NCBI GenBank assembly: GCA_002319885.1
Contig: DCFT01000032.1
Location: forward strand, 3,655-43,186
DNA from: Bacteroidales bacterium UBA1797
GTDB lineage: Bacteria > Bacteroidota > Bacteroidia > Bacteroidales > VadinHA17
Direction: 5' to 3'
DNA: 39,532 nucleotides
Below are positions 1 through 7,299 of this stretch, one piece after another. Every line of letters starts with the position of its first letter. The first letter of the stretch is position 1. The notes under the pieces are model-generated. The model did not search any database, was not told the DNA's origin, and saw nothing but the letters and a program-made list of their open reading frames with translations. A program made the translations under genes and the position numbers.

Positions 1-80
1 GCTTTAGCGAAGTTGGTAGCGAAGGTGGTCTTAGTGCACTCCCAACGCTTCGGTTGGGATCTTCGCTTCGCTTCGATTTG
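1..80. repeat. Repeat-rich leader at the window edge
   Basis: The first bases contain AGCGAAG twice (6-12 and 18-24), its complement CTTCGCT at 61-67, three perfect tandem copies of CTTCG (61-75), and a 7-bp hairpin TCCCAAC/GTTGGGA (40-46 with 53-59) with a GCTTCG loop. No protein family is recognisable here. The density of short inverted and tandem repeats suggests a dispersed intergenic repeat, which would also explain why the assembled sequence starts here. That last point is inference. Confidence 0.45.
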
Positions 81-142
81 TGGTTAAAATGGTCTTTTTC
101 AACAGCCCTAATCCGAAGGGAGGAGGGGATTTCATAATCAGA

Positions 143-217
143 ATGAAACTAAATTTATTATCTCTGTTCTTAATTTTATTATTGTCTGCAATAGTTTTTA
201 TATTTGTGAGTTATTAA
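143..217 (+). CDS. Possible 24-residue hydrophobic peptide
   Basis: A short frame starts at ATG 143 and ends at TAA 215-217. It encodes one almost purely hydrophobic segment (MKLNLLSLFLILLLSAIV...) with a short polar start, as expected for a single-pass membrane peptide. A longer reading from ATG 89 (42 residues) is open in the same frame, but its extra part lies in repeat-like DNA. AGGAGG occurs at 121-126, too far upstream to be an ordinary ribosome binding site. The stop codon overlaps a TAAGTTTG (215-222) that resembles a Bacteroidetes -7 box for the bactofilin gene. It may be chance, since AT-rich DNA easily encodes Leu/Ile/Phe runs. Confidence 0.2.
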   Translation: MKLNLLSLFLILLLSAIVFIFVSY

Positions 218-244
218 GTTTGAATCTCTAATTATTTAAATGTT

Positions 245-646
245 ATGGCAAAGTTTAATGAACCAGATAACACAACCATTAACCTTATTAGCAACGGAAC
301 GGATATAACCGGCGATATAAAATCAAATGGGGATATCCGTATCGATGGATCTCTTACAGGGAATCTTAATACAAAGGGGAAGGTTGTAATTGGGACAACC
401 GGCAAGGTGAAAGGAGAAGTTATCTGCAAAAACTCGGAAGTATCCGGATTTCTCGAAGGTAAAATTATCGTTGGGCAGTTACTTAATCTGAAAGCTTCTT
501 CAAAAATCAATGGAGAAATAGTTACTTCAAAACTTTCTATAGAACCTGGTGCAATATTTTCAGGAACCTGTAAAATGAGCGATACCGAAAACAATGCCGG
601 AACAGGAATCATCAAAGAAAAAGAACCCGAAAAACCCGCAAAATAA
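245..646 (+). CDS. Bactofilin (polymer-forming cytoskeletal protein)
   Basis: This 133-residue protein has the bactofilin (DUF583) pattern: a short polar N-terminus, then about 90 residues of short repeating beta-strands with regularly spaced glycines and hydrophobics (ITGDIKSNGDIRIDGSLTGN, then GKVKGEVICKNSEVSGFLEGK), and a charged tail rich in Lys, Glu and Pro. Bactofilins form right-handed beta-helices that polymerise without nucleotide, often at the inner face of the membrane, as scaffolds for wall enzymes or polar structures. It lies directly upstream of the ATP synthase genes, and its last 53 bases overlap the next gene. Its place at the head of the operon suggests cotranscription. A role in ATP synthase placement is only a possibility. 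Confidence 0.9.
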   Translation: MAKFNEPDNTTINLISNGTDITGDIKSNGDIRIDGSLTGNLNTKGKVVIGTTGKVKGEVICKNSEVSGFLEGKIIVGQLLNLKASSKINGEIVTSKLSIEPGAIFSGTCKMSDTENNAGTGIIKEKEPEKPAK

Positions 647-836
647 AGGTCTTCAGGAATATGGCAGGTACTCAGGGATTGCATTCCAGATGGCAGGAAT
701 TATTCTTGTAACCGTCTGGGGAGGTGTAAAACTTGATAAGCTCACAGGGTGGCATACTCCTGTTTTTACAATTGTCCTTTCACTCCTTGGAGTAAGTGCA
801 GCTATCTATACTGTAATAAAAGAATTTATGAAGTAA
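594..836 (+). CDS. atpZ: AtpZ/AtpI-family small membrane protein
   Basis: This 80-residue protein has a basic, Asn/Lys/Pro-rich N-terminus of about 24 residues and two membrane helices (about 27-46 and 55-75). It carries the family pattern YSGIAFQMAGI followed by GVKLDKLTGW between the helices. AtpZ-type proteins are encoded at the start of F-type ATPase operons. They are thought to help assembly of the c-ring or Mg/Ca handling, acting with AtpI. The ATG at 594 lies inside the bactofilin gene, giving an unusually long 53-base overlap. The next in-frame Met (residue 33) would remove half of the first helix, so the overlapping start is preferred. Confidence 0.85.
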   Translation: MPEQESSKKKNPKNPQNKGLQEYGRYSGIAFQMAGIILVTVWGGVKLDKLTGWHTPVFTIVLSLLGVSAAIYTVIKEFMK

Positions 837-845
837 TCGCCTTTC

Positions 846-1232
846 TTGAAACTAATTCAGAAATACTTTTTTCAACTGCTCTCATTAATTATATTGTTAG
901 TGCTGACAGGATATTTACTGGTCACTATGATAGATTGTGTTTACTTATTTAGTGACATAGTTATTTTATCTTGTTTATTTTCAGTGATATCCGCTATTAC
1001 TGTCTTTATTTTTCTTAAAGGTCAAACTAAAGAGCCGGATAGTCAGGTAGTATTCAGTCTCGTATCTATCGGTCTTAAGTTCCTGCTTGATATCATCTTA
1101 GCATTCATCTGGTTTATTGTTGCTAAAAAAACTTTTTTGCCGCATGTTTTAATATTTTTTGTTTTATATTTAGCACTCACTTTGTTTACGGTATATGTTA
1201 TAGTGAAGACCCTGAAAAACAAAGCATTATAA
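846..1232 (+). CDS. AtpI-like four-helix membrane protein of the ATP synthase operon
   Basis: This is a 128-residue protein with four predicted membrane helices (about 9-27, 36-56, 68-90 and 99-122) and almost no soluble part. Its length, topology and position between atpZ and atpB match the poorly conserved AtpI-like proteins (DUF6168 type in Bacteroidota). These are thought to assist c-ring assembly. The frame is the same as that of atpZ: after the atpZ TAA only three codons precede the TTG at 846, and the next Met is residue 28 within the end of the first helix. TTG is therefore the most likely start. Assignment rests on position and topology, not on a catalytic motif. Confidence 0.7.
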   Translation: MKLIQKYFFQLLSLIILLVLTGYLLVTMIDCVYLFSDIVILSCLFSVISAITVFIFLKGQTKEPDSQVVFSLVSIGLKFLLDIILAFIWFIVAKKTFLPHVLIFFVLYLALTLFTVYVIVKTLKNKAL

Positions 1233-1245
1233 AACTGATACTGAT

Positions 1246-2304
1246 TTGAAAACAAGAATTTTATTTGGTTTTTTATTCTTTCTTTTGATTACCGGAACCA
1301 CAATTTCACTTTTTGGGCAGGAAGTTAAAGGGACGGATGAAAAAACTGAAAAATTTGATGCAAATGCATTCATCCTTGATCATGTTGCTGATTCTCATGA
1401 ATGGCATCTATATACAAAACAAAATGGTGAGAGCGTAGCAATCTATCTCCCCGTCATCTTATACACCAGGGAGAAAGGACTGAACATTTTTTCATCCAGA
1501 CACCTCGCTAAAGAGAATGTATATAAGGGTTTCAAACTTGAAGAAGAAGGTGACCTGAAAGGAACAATTGTAACTGTAAATGAAGCAGGAATAGCCGATG
1601 AGAAAAACCTGCCTCTTGACCTTTCACTGACAAAAGCCGTTATTGGAATGATATCTGCAGCCATTATCGGGCTTCTGTTATTCCTGTCACTGGCCCGGTC
1701 ATATAAGAAAACAGGGATCAGTCATCCTAAAGGAATTCAGAGTTTTCTTGAACCTGTCATTTTATTTGTCCGTGATGACATTGCAATACCAAACCTTGGT
1801 CATAAATATGAAAAATACATGCCTTATCTTCTGACTGTGTTTTTCTTTATACTGATCAATAATTTAATGGGCCTTATTCCTACTCCTCCTCCTTTCGGAG
1901 CCATTGTCACCGGAAATATTTCGATTACCCTTATCCTTGCAACATGTACATTTATCATTATACAATTCAGTGGTAACAAAATGTACTGGAGACATGTTTT
2001 TGCTACCCCGGGTGTGCCGTTCTGGTTATTACCTATAATGATACCAGTTGAAATAATTAGTTTATTTACAAAGCCATTTGCACTGATGATAAGGTTATTT
2101 GCAAATATGGTGGCAGGACACTTTGTAAGCCTGAGCCTTATTGCCCTTATTTTCATATTCGGTTCGCTTATACTTGCTCCTGTATCGGTGCTATTTGTGA
2201 TATTTATGGATTGTCTCGAAGTTCTTGTGGCATTCCTTCAGGCATATATTTTTACACTTCTCTCTGCCTTATTTATTGGCATTGCAATTCAGGAAGAGCA
2301 TTAG
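1246..2304 (+). CDS. atpB: F1F0 ATP synthase subunit a
   Basis: This 352-residue protein is the stator part of the proton channel. It begins with a cleavable-looking signal sequence (residues 1-24, ending SLFGQ) and a periplasmic extension of about 100 residues, both usual for Bacteroidota subunit a. The membrane domain of about 215 residues follows. The essential arginine facing the c-ring is R283 in ALMIRLFANMVAGH, equivalent to E. coli R210. The C-terminal helix contains the conserved LQAYIFTLLSALFIG. The start is TTG (1246); the first ATG in frame is residue 136, after the signal and periplasmic part, so TTG is well supported. The atpI-like gene ends 13 bases upstream and atpE begins 28 bases downstream. 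Confidence 0.96.
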   Translation: MKTRILFGFLFFLLITGTTISLFGQEVKGTDEKTEKFDANAFILDHVADSHEWHLYTKQNGESVAIYLPVILYTREKGLNIFSSRHLAKENVYKGFKLEEEGDLKGTIVTVNEAGIADEKNLPLDLSLTKAVIGMISAAIIGLLLFLSLARSYKKTGISHPKGIQSFLEPVILFVRDDIAIPNLGHKYEKYMPYLLTVFFFILINNLMGLIPTPPPFGAIVTGNISITLILATCTFIIIQFSGNKMYWRHVFATPGVPFWLLPIMIPVEIISLFTKPFALMIRLFANMVAGHFVSLSLIALIFIFGSLILAPVSVLFVIFMDCLEVLVAFLQAYIFTLLSALFIGIAIQEEH

Positions 2305-2332
2305 AATTTTTGTTTAACTTAATATATTAATT

Positions 2333-2536
2333 ATGACAGGAACATTAGCAGCAGTTGGAGCAGGTCTCGCAGTAATAGGAGCAGGACTTGGTATCGGCAG
2401 AATCGGAGGTTCAGCAATGGATGCCATTGCACGCCAGCCGGAAGCATATTCCAAGATACAACTTGCAATGATCATTTCAGCCGCTCTTATTGAGGGGGTT
2501 GCTTTTTTTGCAATTGTAGTTTCTCTATTGAAGTAA
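2333..2536 (+). CDS. atpE: F1F0 ATP synthase subunit c (rotor ring)
   Basis: This is a 67-residue two-helix hairpin. Helix 1 carries the glycine-rich packing motif (GAGLAVIGAGLGIGRIGG), the polar loop is ARQPE, and the ion-binding carboxylate is E54 in SAALIEGVAFF. Sodium-type c subunits need a Gln in helix 1 and Ser or Thr just after the Glu. Here the residue after E54 is Gly and helix 1 has no Gln at the ligand position, so proton coupling is expected. The gene is followed by a strong hairpin before atpF, which may favour high relative expression of this multicopy subunit. Confidence 0.97.
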   Translation: MTGTLAAVGAGLAVIGAGLGIGRIGGSAMDAIARQPEAYSKIQLAMIISAALIEGVAFFAIVVSLLK

Positions 2537-2545
2537 TTTAAAATT

Positions 2546-2579
2546 ATGAAGCCTGCAACGGTTGGTTGCAGAGCTTCAT
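2546..2579 (+). promoter_or_regulatory. Hairpin in the atpE-atpF intergenic space
   Basis: The sequence ATGAAGCCTGCAAC (2546-2559) pairs with GTTGCAGAGCTTCAT (2565-2579). This gives a 14-bp stem with a single bulged A (2572) and a five-base loop. It starts 9 bases after the atpE stop and ends 27 bases before the atpF ATG. It is followed by CATTTTATT, not a long T-run, so full termination is unlikely. Such a structure could stabilise the upstream mRNA or attenuate transcription, both of which would raise c over b. The function is inferred; the structure is directly visible. Confidence 0.75.
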
Positions 2580-2606
2580 TTTATTGGAACAGTTAAATTA
2601 ATTTAT

Positions 2607-3122
2607 ATGATATTATTAGCAAATAGTCTGGTCACTCCTGCAGTAGGAACACTTTTCTGGTCAGCATTTATTTTCATTTTGTTTTTCCTTTTACTGACAA
2701 AATTTGCCTGGAAACCAATTCTCAATGCAGTCAGAACCCGGGATGAAATGATCAAGGATTCCCTAGAGTCGGCAGAAAAGGCCAGGGAAGATATGTTAAA
2801 GCTACAGAGCGATAATGAAGTAATCCTCCGGAAAGCAAGAGAAGAACGTGAGAACATATTGAAGGAAGCCAGGGAAATTCGCGATAAGCTTATTTCCGAA
2901 GCTAAAGGAAAAGCAACGGAAGAGGCTGAAAAACTTATTGAAAAAGCCAGAACAGGCATTGAAAACGAAAAACTGAAAGCACTGTCAGAAATTCATGAAC
3001 AGGTTGCATCTCTTTCTGTTGACATTGCTTCAAAACTGATAGGAGAGAAACTTAAATCATCGGACGAACAGACTAAGCTGATCGAAAATTATCTTAAAGA
3101 AATTGATTTCACCAAGAACTAG
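2607..3122 (+). CDS. atpF: F1F0 ATP synthase subunit b
   Basis: This 171-residue protein has one N-terminal membrane helix (about 12-32, LFWSAFIFILFFLLLTKFAW). A long, highly charged coiled-coil follows (KAREDMLKLQSDNEVILRKA and onward) and forms the peripheral stalk linking F0 to the delta subunit. The frame is open upstream to a TTG at 2562, but that codon lies in the loop of the atpE-atpF hairpin and would add an atypical stretch, so the ATG at 2607 is chosen. Length and layout match the usual 160-175 residues. It is 15 bases upstream of atpH. Confidence 0.95.
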   Translation: MILLANSLVTPAVGTLFWSAFIFILFFLLLTKFAWKPILNAVRTRDEMIKDSLESAEKAREDMLKLQSDNEVILRKAREERENILKEAREIRDKLISEAKGKATEEAEKLIEKARTGIENEKLKALSEIHEQVASLSVDIASKLIGEKLKSSDEQTKLIENYLKEIDFTKN

Positions 3123-3137
3123 GAACCTGAATCTGTA

Positions 3138-3689
3138 ATGAACGACAGCAAAATATCTGTAAGATACTCCAGGGCAATATTTCAGTCAGCTCTTGAAAAA
3201 AAGACCCTTGATAAAATTTATCAGGATATGGTCTTTATTTCTGAGATCTGCAAAATGCCGGAAATAAAAGATTTTCTTCACAGTCCGATTATTTTTCCTT
3301 CAAAAAAAGAAGCTATATTTCACATAATACTTGGAGATAATGTCGAGAAGCTTACTCTCTCACTTATCGACCTTATAGTGAAAAACGGAAGAGAAAGTTT
3401 TATCCCCGCCATTACAAGGAACTTTATTCACGCCACAAAAAAATATAAAGGAATTACCGATTCAGTGCTGACTACAGCTGTAAAAGTTGATGATAATATC
3501 AGAAATCAGATAACATTACTTATTTCAGATGTTTTCAAAACTAAAGTGGACCTTAAAGAAAACATTGATAATGAAATAATTGGCGGGTTTATTCTGCAGA
3601 TAGATGATAATTACATCGATGCAAGTATAAAGAATAAACTCCGGAAGATTAAAAAAGAACTTATGGGAAGTGTAATATCTCCCCGGTAG
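3138..3689 (+). CDS. atpH: F1F0 ATP synthase subunit delta
   Basis: This 183-residue protein has the OSCP/delta pattern: an N-terminal six-helix domain beginning ISVRYSRAIFQSALEK, the central FLHSPIIFPSKKEAIF, and the C-terminal motif NEIIGGFILQIDDNYIDASIKNKLRKI (quoted here in parts: NEIIGGFILQIDD, then YIDASIKNKL). Delta caps the F1 head and joins it to the b stalk. Length and gene order (b, delta, alpha) are canonical. It starts 15 bases after atpF and ends 38 bases before atpA. Confidence 0.95.
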   Translation: MNDSKISVRYSRAIFQSALEKKTLDKIYQDMVFISEICKMPEIKDFLHSPIIFPSKKEAIFHIILGDNVEKLTLSLIDLIVKNGRESFIPAITRNFIHATKKYKGITDSVLTTAVKVDDNIRNQITLLISDVFKTKVDLKENIDNEIIGGFILQIDDNYIDASIKNKLRKIKKELMGSVISPR

Positions 3690-3727
3690 AAATAGAATAC
3701 AATTAAAGATTTTTTAAGAAGATAAAT

Positions 3728-5311
3728 ATGGCAAATATTAAACCGGCAGAAGTTTCAAAAATTCTCAAGCAACAACTGGAAGGAATTCAAACCGGAGTTG
3801 AATTGGAAGAAGTCGGGACAGTACTGACAGTTGGCGACGGAATCGCCCGTATTTACGGACTTTCAAATGCGCAATCGAATGAACTGATTGAATTTGAAAA
3901 TGGAATTGAAGCCATTGTCCTTAACCTCGAGGAAGATAATATTGGAGCAGTATTACTTGGCCCTACTGAAGAGATTAATGAAGGTGACATTGTAAAGAGA
4001 ACAGGAAAGATTGCTTCTCTCAATGTGGGTGAAGGACTGCTTGGTAGAGTAATTTCGCCTACAGGGCAGCCTCTCGACGGTAAGGGTCCGATAAAAGGTG
4101 AACTTTTTAATCTCCCATTCGAAAGAAAGGCCCCGGGAGTTATTTTCCGGCAACCAGTGAGACAACCACTGCAGACCGGAATCAAAGCAATAGATGCCAT
4201 GATACCAATTGGCCGTGGACAGAGAGAATTAATAATTGGCGACAGGCAGACCGGTAAGACTGCCATTGCAATTGATACTATTATAAATCAGAGAAGTAAC
4301 TTCGAAAAAGGGAACCCTGTTTATTGTATTTATGTCGCTACGGGGCAGAAAGGTTCAACAGTAGCCAATATTGCTGCAACACTTGAAGAGCATGGAGCTC
4401 TTCAATATACAGTTATTGTACTCGCCACCGCCTCTGATCCTGCAGCTTTGCAGTTCTATGCTCCTTTTGCCGGAGCTGCAATCGGAGAATTTTTTCGCGA
4501 TACGGGTCGTGATGCACTTATTATTTACGATGATCTTTCAAAACAGGCCGTTTCATACAGGGAAGTCTCTCTCTTGCTCCGTCGTCCGCCTGGACGTGAG
4601 GCATATCCGGGTGATGTTTTCTATCTGCACTCCAGACTTCTGGAAAGAGCAGCTAAAATCATCGAATCGGATGAAGTTGCACAGAAGATGAATGATCTGC
4701 CTGAATCTATAAGACATATGGTAAAAGGTGGAGGTTCGCTTACCGCCTTACCAATTATCGAAACACAGGCCGGTGACGTTTCAGCATATATCCCGACAAA
4801 TGTGATATCGATTACTGACGGACAGATATTCCTTGAATCGAGTCTTTTTAATGCAGGTGTTCGTCCGGCAATTAATGTTGGAATTTCAGTTTCCAGGGTT
4901 GGTGGAAATGCCCAGATAAAGGCAATGAAAAAGATTGCCGGAACACTGAAAGTTGATCAGGCACAATACCGGGAACTTGAAGCATTTTCAAAATTTGGTT
5001 CTGATCTCGACGCTTCAACTCTGGCTATTCTGAATAAAGGCGGAAAAAACGTCGAAATACTAAAACAGGGTCAGTTTGCTCCAGTTCCTATCGAAAAGCA
5101 GATTGCTATTATTTATTGCGGTACCATGGGACTCCTGAAAGATGTGCCTATAAACAAAGTCAAGAGTTTCGAAAGTGAATTTATTGAGTTACTGGAGCTT
5201 AAGCACCGCGATACACTCAAAAGTCTTCGCGATGGAATTCTTAATGATGATATCACAAAAGTTCTTGAAAATGTGGCTGGTGAGTTAGTAATAAAATACA
5301 AGCCACAATAA
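3728..5311 (+). CDS. atpA: F1F0 ATP synthase subunit alpha
   Basis: This is the 527-residue non-catalytic nucleotide-binding subunit of F1. The P-loop is GDRQTGKT (171-178). The arginine finger that reaches the catalytic site of beta is R390 in the signature ISVSRVGGNAQ. The N-terminal beta-barrel (about 25-95) and the C-terminal helical domain are complete. The length is a little above the E. coli protein (513) but usual for Bacteroidota. It lies 38 bases after atpH, with the usual A-rich leader and no clear Shine-Dalgarno. Confidence 0.98.
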   Translation: MANIKPAEVSKILKQQLEGIQTGVELEEVGTVLTVGDGIARIYGLSNAQSNELIEFENGIEAIVLNLEEDNIGAVLLGPTEEINEGDIVKRTGKIASLNVGEGLLGRVISPTGQPLDGKGPIKGELFNLPFERKAPGVIFRQPVRQPLQTGIKAIDAMIPIGRGQRELIIGDRQTGKTAIAIDTIINQRSNFEKGNPVYCIYVATGQKGSTVANIAATLEEHGALQYTVIVLATASDPAALQFYAPFAGAAIGEFFRDTGRDALIIYDDLSKQAVSYREVSLLLRRPPGREAYPGDVFYLHSRLLERAAKIIESDEVAQKMNDLPESIRHMVKGGGSLTALPIIETQAGDVSAYIPTNVISITDGQIFLESSLFNAGVRPAINVGISVSRVGGNAQIKAMKKIAGTLKVDQAQYRELEAFSKFGSDLDASTLAILNKGGKNVEILKQGQFAPVPIEKQIAIIYCGTMGLLKDVPINKVKSFESEFIELLELKHRDTLKSLRDGILNDDITKVLENVAGELVIKYKPQ

Positions 5312-5340
5312 TCAGGATAACCTGAAAAAATGAATTTTAA

Positions 5341-6225
5341 ATGGCGAATTTAAAAGCAATAAGGATAAGGATTACCTCTTTTAAATCTACAAGGCAAATC
5401 ACATCTGCCATGAAGATGGTGTCTGCTGCCAAGTTACGTAAAGCACAGGATAAGATTGTGAGGTTGAGACCTTATGCAAATAAATTACATGAATTACTCG
5501 TAGATCTTTCGCAAAGCCTTTCAGATTCTGAAGTTGAGAACATTTACGGCAGGGTTTCCCCTCCGGAAAAAGTTCTTATTATCGTTGTTACTTCTAACAG
5601 AGGTCTGTGCGGAGCTTTCAATACAAATGTCATAAATGAAACCAGAAGGGTCATAACTGAAAAATACGCAGATCAATTCCGTATGGGAAACCTTACGCTT
5701 CTGACTATCGGGAAGAAAGGGTTTGATTATTTCAGAAAACAAAAAGTAACCATGCTTCCTGATCAGAATAACCTTTTTAATGATCTGACATTTGAAAATG
5801 TCAATCTGGTGGCGGAACAGATTATGAAGAGTTTTACATCTCTTGAATTTGACAGGGTTGAGCTGATTTATAATCAGTTTAAAAATGCTGCTGTGCAAAA
5901 CCTTACAAATGAAGTATTTCTTCCTGTTGAAACCGTCCCATCAGGAAAGAGCAAAACTGTTCCGACGGATTATATTTATGAACCGGGAAAGGAAGAAATC
6001 ATTAAAGAATTAATACCAAAATCACTAAAAATCCAATTTTATAAAGCAGTTCTTGATTCATTCGTGGCTGAACATGGAGCCAGGATGACTGCCATGCATA
6101 AGGCAACTGACAATGCAACAGTTCTGATCCGCGAGCTGACACTTCAGTATAACAAAGCAAGACAAGCAGCAATTACCAATCAGATTCTTGAGGTTGTAAG
6201 TGGTGCAGAAGCGCTGAGAGGGTAA
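5341..6225 (+). CDS. atpG: F1F0 ATP synthase subunit gamma
   Basis: This 294-residue protein is the central rotor shaft. The N-terminal helix carries the family signature RITSFKSTRQITSAMKMVSA, and the C-terminal helix ends RQAAITNQILEVVSGAEALR. The conserved EHGARMTAMHKATDNA lies at about 246-260. Both coiled-coil halves are present, so the subunit looks functional. The gene sits 29 bases after atpA. Downstream, instead of atpD, comes a prenyl diphosphate synthase gene 33 bases away. Confidence 0.97.
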   Translation: MANLKAIRIRITSFKSTRQITSAMKMVSAAKLRKAQDKIVRLRPYANKLHELLVDLSQSLSDSEVENIYGRVSPPEKVLIIVVTSNRGLCGAFNTNVINETRRVITEKYADQFRMGNLTLLTIGKKGFDYFRKQKVTMLPDQNNLFNDLTFENVNLVAEQIMKSFTSLEFDRVELIYNQFKNAAVQNLTNEVFLPVETVPSGKSKTVPTDYIYEPGKEEIIKELIPKSLKIQFYKAVLDSFVAEHGARMTAMHKATDNATVLIRELTLQYNKARQAAITNQILEVVSGAEALRG

Positions 6226-6258
6226 ATTTAATTGATTAGCAGGTTGTAATAAAACAAA

Positions 6259-7233
6259 ATGTATACTCAGTCCGATCTTAAAAAATTAGTCAATAAGGCT
6301 ATTCTGAATCTTTCCTATAACGAAGAGGCAGAAAAGCTTAATGATCCGGTTAAGTATATCCTTTCGATAGGGGGGAAAAGACTAAGGCCCGTTTTGGCAC
6401 TGATGGCCTGTAACCTTTTCAGCGATCATATTGATGAAGCAATAGTACCTGCAACCGGACTCGAAGTTTTTCATAACTTTACCCTGGTGCACGATGATAT
6501 CATGGACCATGCACCGGTAAGAAGAAACTTGCCAACGGTTCACAGTAAATGGAACCTTAACCAGGCTGTTCTTTCAGGAGATGTTATGGCGTTCATAGCC
6601 AATGAGTGTTTTCTGCAAACACCTCCGCAGTTCTTGCTGAAAGTCTTCAAAGTATTTAACAAAGCGGCAATTGAAGTTTGCGTTGGTCAGCAACTGGATA
6701 TAGATTTTGAAAAATCAGCAATTGTATCCGACGAGGAATATATGCGGATGATTGAATTGAAAACTGCCGCACTCATGGCTGCTTCAGCCAAAATCGGGTC
6801 AATTTTAGGAGGAGCTGACGACAAAGATTCAGAGATACTTTATGAGTATGGCAAAAATCTCGGTCTCGCATTTCAGATTCAGGATGATCTCCTTGATATA
6901 TACGGGGATATAAAAGTTTTTGGCAAAATTGTGGGTGGAGACATTATATCAAATAAAAAAACTATTATGCTTGTTAAAGCACTAGAATTAGCTTCACCCG
7001 ATCAGTTAAGACAACTTCATGAACAATTTGCATTAAAAGATTTTGACCCTGAATCCAAAGTTAAAAAGGTCACTGAAATATATGATCAGTTGAATATTAG
7101 AAATCTCTCAGAAAACCTTGCCAATGATTATATCAATGCAGCATTCAGTCTCCTGGGAAAGGTCAATGTGCCTGTTGATAGAAAAACAGAGCTCGTAAAT
7201 ATCGGGAACTCGCTCATTGGAAGGGACAATTGA
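6259..7233 (+). CDS. Polyprenyl diphosphate synthase, probably short-chain (FPP/GGPP type)
   Basis: This 324-residue trans-prenyltransferase condenses isopentenyl diphosphate onto allylic diphosphates. It has the GGKRLRP substrate motif (about 34-40), the first Asp-rich motif DDIMD with downstream RR, the KTA motif, and the second Asp-rich motif FQIQDDLLDIYGD. Five residues before the first Asp lies a Phe (FTLVHDDIMD), and DDxxD has no two-residue insertion. In studied families an aromatic at that place limits the product to C15-C20 and resembles the archaeal-type GGPP synthase. A long-chain quinone side-chain synthase would usually have a small residue there. It is inserted between atpG and atpD, in the same direction and closely spaced. 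Confidence 0.9.
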   Translation: MYTQSDLKKLVNKAILNLSYNEEAEKLNDPVKYILSIGGKRLRPVLALMACNLFSDHIDEAIVPATGLEVFHNFTLVHDDIMDHAPVRRNLPTVHSKWNLNQAVLSGDVMAFIANECFLQTPPQFLLKVFKVFNKAAIEVCVGQQLDIDFEKSAIVSDEEYMRMIELKTAALMAASAKIGSILGGADDKDSEILYEYGKNLGLAFQIQDDLLDIYGDIKVFGKIVGGDIISNKKTIMLVKALELASPDQLRQLHEQFALKDFDPESKVKKVTEIYDQLNIRNLSENLANDYINAAFSLLGKVNVPVDRKTELVNIGNSLIGRDN

Positions 7234-7239
7234 TCGAGG

Positions 7240-7283
7240 TTAAAACTTAAAAATTATTAAATTTGGCTCTCTTAAAACTTAAA
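7240..7283 (+). promoter_or_regulatory. 12-bp direct repeat and -7-like box upstream of atpD
   Basis: TTAAAACTTAAA occurs perfectly at 7240-7251 and at 7272-7283, a spacing of 32 bases (about three helical turns). Between the copies lies TAAATTTG (7258-7265), which matches the Bacteroidetes -7 consensus TAnnTTTG. No -33 TTTG stands at the ideal 19-21-base distance. The arrangement could be an internal promoter with a two-site regulator, giving atpD-atpC their own transcription. The region is AT-rich, so chance repetition is not excluded. Confidence 0.4.
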
Positions 7284-7299
7284 TAAATAACTCAGATAT

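Noticed and set aside
232..684. 150-residue minus-strand frame opposite bactofilin
   Set aside because: It is a mirror of the bactofilin coding pattern with no family features and no spacing of its own.
2333..2536. Sodium-coupled ATP synthase
   Set aside because: Subunit c lacks the helix 1 Gln and the Ser/Thr following the key Glu that bind sodium.
2562..2606. N-terminal extension of atpF from a TTG
   Set aside because: The TTG lies in the loop of the atpE-atpF hairpin and adds a stretch before the usual membrane helix; the ATG at 2607 gives a normal b subunit.
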